Origin: Hydromonas sp.
GTDB taxonomy: Bacteria; Pseudomonadota; Gammaproteobacteria; Burkholderiales; Burkholderiaceae
Assembly (NCBI GenBank): GCA_017495165.1
Contig: JAFEII010000003.1
Span: 56,392 to 120,391 of the forward strand
Length of the DNA: 64,000 nt
Reading direction: 5' to 3'
Part shown: in pieces, positions 61,601 to 64,000 of the stretch
Layout of the letters: each line of letters opens with the position of its first letter
Position numbering within the stretch: the first letter of the stretch is position 1
Notes under the pieces: model-generated
Databases searched by the model: none
What the model was told of the DNA's origin: nothing
Seen by the model: the letters and a program-made list of their open reading frames with translations, nothing else
Program-made: the position numbers and the translations under genes

Positions 61601-64000
61601 TTATCACTCTGGCCGTTATTGGCAAAATAGCCCTGCACGGTCAATTTATCAGCGCTATTTTTAACGCTCATAAGCAAATCATCACCGACTCGGCTAAGCA
61701 CAAAATCAGAAACTTTTAAATCCGCGCCAAATTGAATTTCGTCCGATAAATAGGTGTCACCATAAGAGACAGAGCCGCTATCACTAATTACATCCTGCCC
61801 AAACCCTTTTGCAAAGAAATAAACGTCTTTATCCAAACCGCCACGCAAAACATCATTGCCCAGCCCACCAATCAAGGTATCAGTGCCAGCGCCTCCAAAC
61901 AACACATCATCCCCTGCGCCACCATCCACAGTATCATTCCCAGCCCCAGCATCTAATGAGTTATTGCCTGCGTTACCCAACACTGCATTGTTACTTGCAT
62001 TTCCTGTGCCATTAATATTATTCACGCCAGTCAAGGTTAAATTTTCAATGGCATCAATGCTGGCAATGCTATAGCTCACGCTTGATTGAACTGTATCCGC
62101 TTCGTCGTATTCCGTCTCTATTACCACATCAGCAACACTATCAACAACATACACGTCATTGCCGCTGCCACCGACGAGCACATCATTTCCCGCACCACCA
62201 TCAAGCACATCGTCACCACTGTCACCATTGAGTGTGTCATTGCCCAAGCCACCGCTCAGCACATTATCATACGACGAGCCTGTAATCACATTGGCCAACT
62301 CATTGCCTGTGCCATTGGCATCGCCGTAAGTCAACACCAAGTTCTCAACATTCGCGCCCAAGGTATAGCTGCCCATACTGTATACGGTATCAACCCCTTT
62401 ATTCGCATACTCAATCACCGTATCCTCAGCACCGATGCTATACGAATTAACCCCCGTACCCACATAATAAGTATCATTTCCAGCCCCACCTTTCAATACA
62501 TTGGCAGCCGCATTACCACGCAGCACATTGTCTTGCGCATTACCCGTTGCGTTAACCGCATTTGCACCCGTCAACGTGAGATTTTCAACATTTGCACTCA
62601 GAGCATACGTCACCGAGCTGTTAACAATATCTGTACCCTCTGCGGCATTTTCTACCACCACGTCGGCCACATTATCCACCACATAACTGTCATCACCCGC
62701 GCCACCTTGCATCTTGTCTGCGCCCGCACCGCCATCAATCGAGTTATTGCCCGCATTACCTTTAATATTGTTATTTAAAACATTACCTTGCCCCTCTAAA
62801 TTAGCGGTACCCGTTAAAATCAAGTTTTCAACATTCGCTGCCAAACCGCCATAACTCGTCCCCACGCCACTAATAACTGTATCGTTGCCCTCATTTTCGC
62901 GTTCATTGATTTCATCGCCATCAGAAAGATAAGTATCATCGCCTTGACCGCCGTACAAATAATCACTGCCCGCACCACCATCAAGCACATTATTGGCAGC
63001 ATTACCCACAATCGTATTGCGCAAGGAGTTGCCCGTGGCATTGATTGCAGTATTGCCCACCAAGCTCAAGTTTTCAATTTCAGGCAAGTTACTCAAACTA
63101 TATGAAATATAGCTTTGAACCCTATCCGTTCCGCCACTGCTTACTTCAATTATTTTATCCAGCGCATTATCAACCACATAAGTATCATCACCCGCACCGC
63201 CCGTCATCACATCTACACCAGTACCACCATTAAGCACATCATCACCTGCGCCACCGTTGAGCGTGTCATCCCCATCCTGACCATACAAACGGTCATTCCC
63301 CGCCAAACCATTAAGCGTATCATTGCCTGCACCCGCTAAAATAGTGTCATAGTCATTTGCTCCCACATCAGCACCGTTAAGCACCTCGCCCACCGCAGTG
63401 CCTTTTACCACGGCTGTAAAGTCAGCGCCGGTATTAGGGCTTTGTAAACGCTCCATCACCGCCGCATAATCCCAGCTCGTACCATCGGCAAATTCAATGC
63501 CACTAACAAAATTACCTATAAAGTAGTCATCTATTAAAATTTGGTCAGTAATCTTGCCTGCGGCATTCTTAAGTCCAATTTCAATAACGCCATACGCAGA
63601 CGAACCATAGTCCCAATTAAGCACCACCTCACTCGGTGCAATGTTCGCACCAAAGATAATTTTGCTTGGACGACTCGTCACACCACCTGCCACACCGCCA
63701 TCAGCTAAACCACCCTGGACAAGACGATCAAAGCCAAAACCTCGGTTAAAGACATAAGTATCCGCACCCAAACCCCGGTAAAAAACATCATTGCCCGCGC
63801 CACCTTCAATTACATCATCCCCTTCGCCCCCACTAATGGTATCTGCACCATCACCACCTTGCAGGTTATCATTCCCTGAACCACCATCAATACGGTCATT
63901 GCCCACACCCCCATTCAAAACGTCATCACCCGCCTCTCCATACAATGAATCAGAACCATCACCGCCATTAAGCACATCATTGCCCGCCCCGCCGTGAACC
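58663..64000 (-). CDS. Giant RTX repeat protein, type I secretion substrate (5' end outside window)
   Basis: At least 1778 residues; the N-terminus lies beyond 64000, and the frame is open to the edge. The visible protein starts inside calcium-binding RTX nonapeptides (GGxGxDxUx, e.g. GGAGNDVLNGG). It then has about ten modules of roughly 75-110 residues with the pattern DxYVVD...ENLxLTG...GxGNxxxNxxxGN. Four haemolysin-type related segments are interleaved (FGADLKVSDFVLSRVGDDL and similar). Two putative Ig-like (He_PIG/cadherin-like) domains follow. The C-terminus ends AMAAFAPPSAGQTSLPANYQ... and is the uncleaved secretion signal type I recognise from beta/gamma RTX proteins. No protease or lipase catalytic motif is visible, so an adhesin, S-layer-like or other matrix role is possible. 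HlyB- and HlyD-like genes follow on the same strand. Confidence 0.9.
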   Translation of the reverse strand, partial: VHGGAGNDVLNGGDGSDSLYGEAGDDVLNGGVGNDRIDGGSGNDNLQGGDGADTISGGEGDDVIEGGAGNDVFYRGLGADTYVFNRGFGFDRLVQGGLADGGVAGGVTSRPSKIIFGANIAPSEVVLNWDYGSSAYGVIEIGLKNAAGKITDQILIDDYFIGNFVSGIEFADGTSWDYAAVMERLQSPNTGADFTAVVKGTAVGEVLNGADVGANDYDTILAGAGNDTLNGLAGNDRLYGQDGDDTLNGGAGDDVLNGGTGVDVMTGGAGDDTYVVDNALDKIIEVSSGGTDRVQSYISYSLSNLPEIENLSLVGNTAINATGNSLRNTIVGNAANNVLDGGAGSDYLYGGQGDDTYLSDGDEINERENEGNDTVISGVGTSYGGLAANVENLILTGTANLEGQGNVLNNNIKGNAGNNSIDGGAGADKMQGGAGDDSYVVDNVADVVVENAAEGTDIVNSSVTYALSANVENLTLTGANAVNATGNAQDNVLRGNAAANVLKGGAGNDTYYVGTGVNSYSIGAEDTVIEYANKGVDTVYSMGSYTLGANVENLVLTYGDANGTGNELANVITGSSYDNVLSGGLGNDTLNGDSGDDVLDGGAGNDVLVGGSGNDVYVVDSVADVVIETEYDEADTVQSSVSYSIASIDAIENLTLTGVNNINGTGNASNNAVLGNAGNNSLDAGAGNDTVDGGAGDDVLFGGAGTDTLIGGLGNDVLRGGLDKDVYFFAKGFGQDVISDSGSVSYGDTYLSDEIQFGADLKVSDFVLSRVGDDLLMSVKNSADKLTVQGYFANNGQSDNAIEFIRFSDGRVWDYAAVMVVVQNGGVGSDALIFGTSNDDTLNGTINSDTINGGAGNDTIYGHGGNDIISGGDGNDTIDGGGGRDAMSGGAGSDVYAVDNVGDVITENASEGADTVNSSVTYTLGAYIEDLNLEGVASINGTGNAQDNRIVGNGADNVIDGGAGADNMSGGSGNDTYIVDDARDVVYESFDDGRDTVRARMSYTLGSNLEDLELLGVDAVNGTGNAADNTLVGNSANNKLIGNAGNDTLVGGGGADTLIGGLGDDVYEVDSQDDVVVEDANEGLDTLKSKISIVSLLANIENITLLGNEALSAKGNAANNVMVGNSANNVLDGDVGADTLKGGLGDDTYIVDNIADVVYENAGEGLDTVRSSVTHTLSAYVENLILTGVASLNATGNDLDNRLTGNDATNVLTGGAGNDVLDGGLGADTLMGGVGDDTYVVGAGNIDAMVELANEGSDTIVSSISYDLGVVSNIENLTLTGGNAINATGNGVANVLIGNVAENTLIGGKGNDLMLGAAGNDLYVLNLGDGVDSINDFDGVMGNVDTLQINVDFASARMSQVGLDLVIHYGVADAVSIKNYFKEAASVVEKIKFSNNLVLGQSDVIAMVNKAPTVKAALADQYATQGMLFRFALPDGVFVDVDEGDALRYELKKSDGTALPAWLTFDAVTRTLSGTPSNSDVGNLNFTIQAIDRAGASVSSDFGLLVNNVNDAPTVETPISSQTAKQGKVFSFQIPGNAFKDIDAGDVLSYKVLKSDGTALPSWLKFDTATGTLSGMPAGSDVGNLKFSVTATDIAGANTSSNFNLSVSAETPSAPTLNYDTLMQDHFYADASTRVIYGAGNIGDGYWVMSGDLGSNDYTFGTSKAKWILAEYDPNPSHVDTVTFTGVKTDQLWFERVGDHLKISTIGTSNDVIVGNWYVDSGYHMEKIKVGDGLTLLDSQVDNLVGAMAAFAPPSAGQTSLPANYQTALDSVIAANWQ
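59160..59770 (-). repeat. Tandem Ig-like domains in the RTX protein
   Basis: Two consecutive copies of about 100 codons. Each contains a version of SDGTALPAWLTFD...TLSGTP, and then NSDVGNLNFTIQAIDRAG or GSDVGNLKFSVTATDIAG. The pattern matches putative Ig/dystroglycan cadherin-like (He_PIG) domains found in large surface proteins. The pair is between the RTX modules and the C-terminal secretion region. Confidence 0.8.
60030..63200 (-). repeat. Ten-fold RTX module array
   Basis: About ten degenerate modules of roughly 225-330 bases. Each encodes a GGAGNDxxxGGxGDDTYVVD nonapeptide block, then an NSSVTYTLSANVENLTLTG-type strand, then NATGNAQDNVLxGN. A haemolysin-type related segment (about 61540-61750) interrupts the array after the fifth module. 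The reverse strand shows long open frames through these repeats; they are composition artefacts. Confidence 0.85.

Noticed and set aside
59985..63990. Regularly spaced repeated DNA resembling an array, and long plus-strand open frames (for example 62086-62778)
   Set aside because: The repeats are degenerate, of variable length and in frame with the minus-strand RTX protein. They are not a CRISPR array, and the plus-strand frames are mirror images of the repeat composition.

Overview
The window looks like chromosomal DNA of a beta-proteobacterium, most likely order Burkholderiales. The evidence is gene order: dusB-fis-purH, mreBCD-mrdA-rodA, rpsF-priB-rpsR-rplI, and tpiA-secG-tRNA-Leu followed by a complete 14-gene nuoA-N operon with separate nuoC and nuoD and a DUF2818 gene directly after nuoN. 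Base composition looks close to balanced. By eye the + strand carries more C than G over most of its length. I cannot name the genus.

Layout. 0-12.8 kb: a CorA-type transporter, dusA, fur, then dusB-fis-purH. Next come a repeat-rich spacer, an inverted sdaA/lipoprotein pair, ruvC, and a tightly overlapping trio (PIN-domain protein, PLP aminotransferase, phospholipase-D-family lipoprotein). 13.0-19.2 kb: the rod-shape and elongasome cluster mreBCD-mrdA-rodA, with a short RlpA-like gene. 19.3-21.3 kb: rsmI, yraN and a Nudix hydrolase. 21.3-36.4 kb: DUF2818 and nuoN to nuoA, all on the minus strand (complex I). 36.4-39.5 kb: tRNA-Leu(GAG), secG, tpiA, the rplI-rpsR-priB-rpsF ribosomal operon and tRNA-Ser(GCT). 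39.5-44.7 kb: trhP, a YhbY-like RNA-binding protein, rlmE-ftsH and a small secreted protein. 44.7-48.3 kb: priA and hemE, separated by an AT-rich spacer with several DnaA-box-like sites. 48.4-52.8 kb: a basic-amino-acid ABC importer operon with an embedded AstE/AspA-type hydrolase. 53-64 kb: the ABC-F ATPase uup, then a type I secretion pair (HlyD-like adaptor and HlyB-like ABC exporter), fed by a very large RTX repeat protein that runs off the right edge.

How the parts fit. Most of the window is housekeeping: energy metabolism (complex I), cell-wall elongation, translation, tRNA/rRNA modification, purine, heme and replication-restart functions. The accessory parts are the RTX/type I secretion block, the sdaA/lipoprotein insertion with its flanking repeats, and the PIN/aminotransferase/PLD operon. 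I found no phage, IS element, CRISPR array or classical defence island. The least explained signals are the 86-bp direct repeats with a perfect 20-bp palindrome, a family of AGCGCAGCG-core hairpins, the DnaA-box cluster between priA and hemE, and the modular RTX protein.
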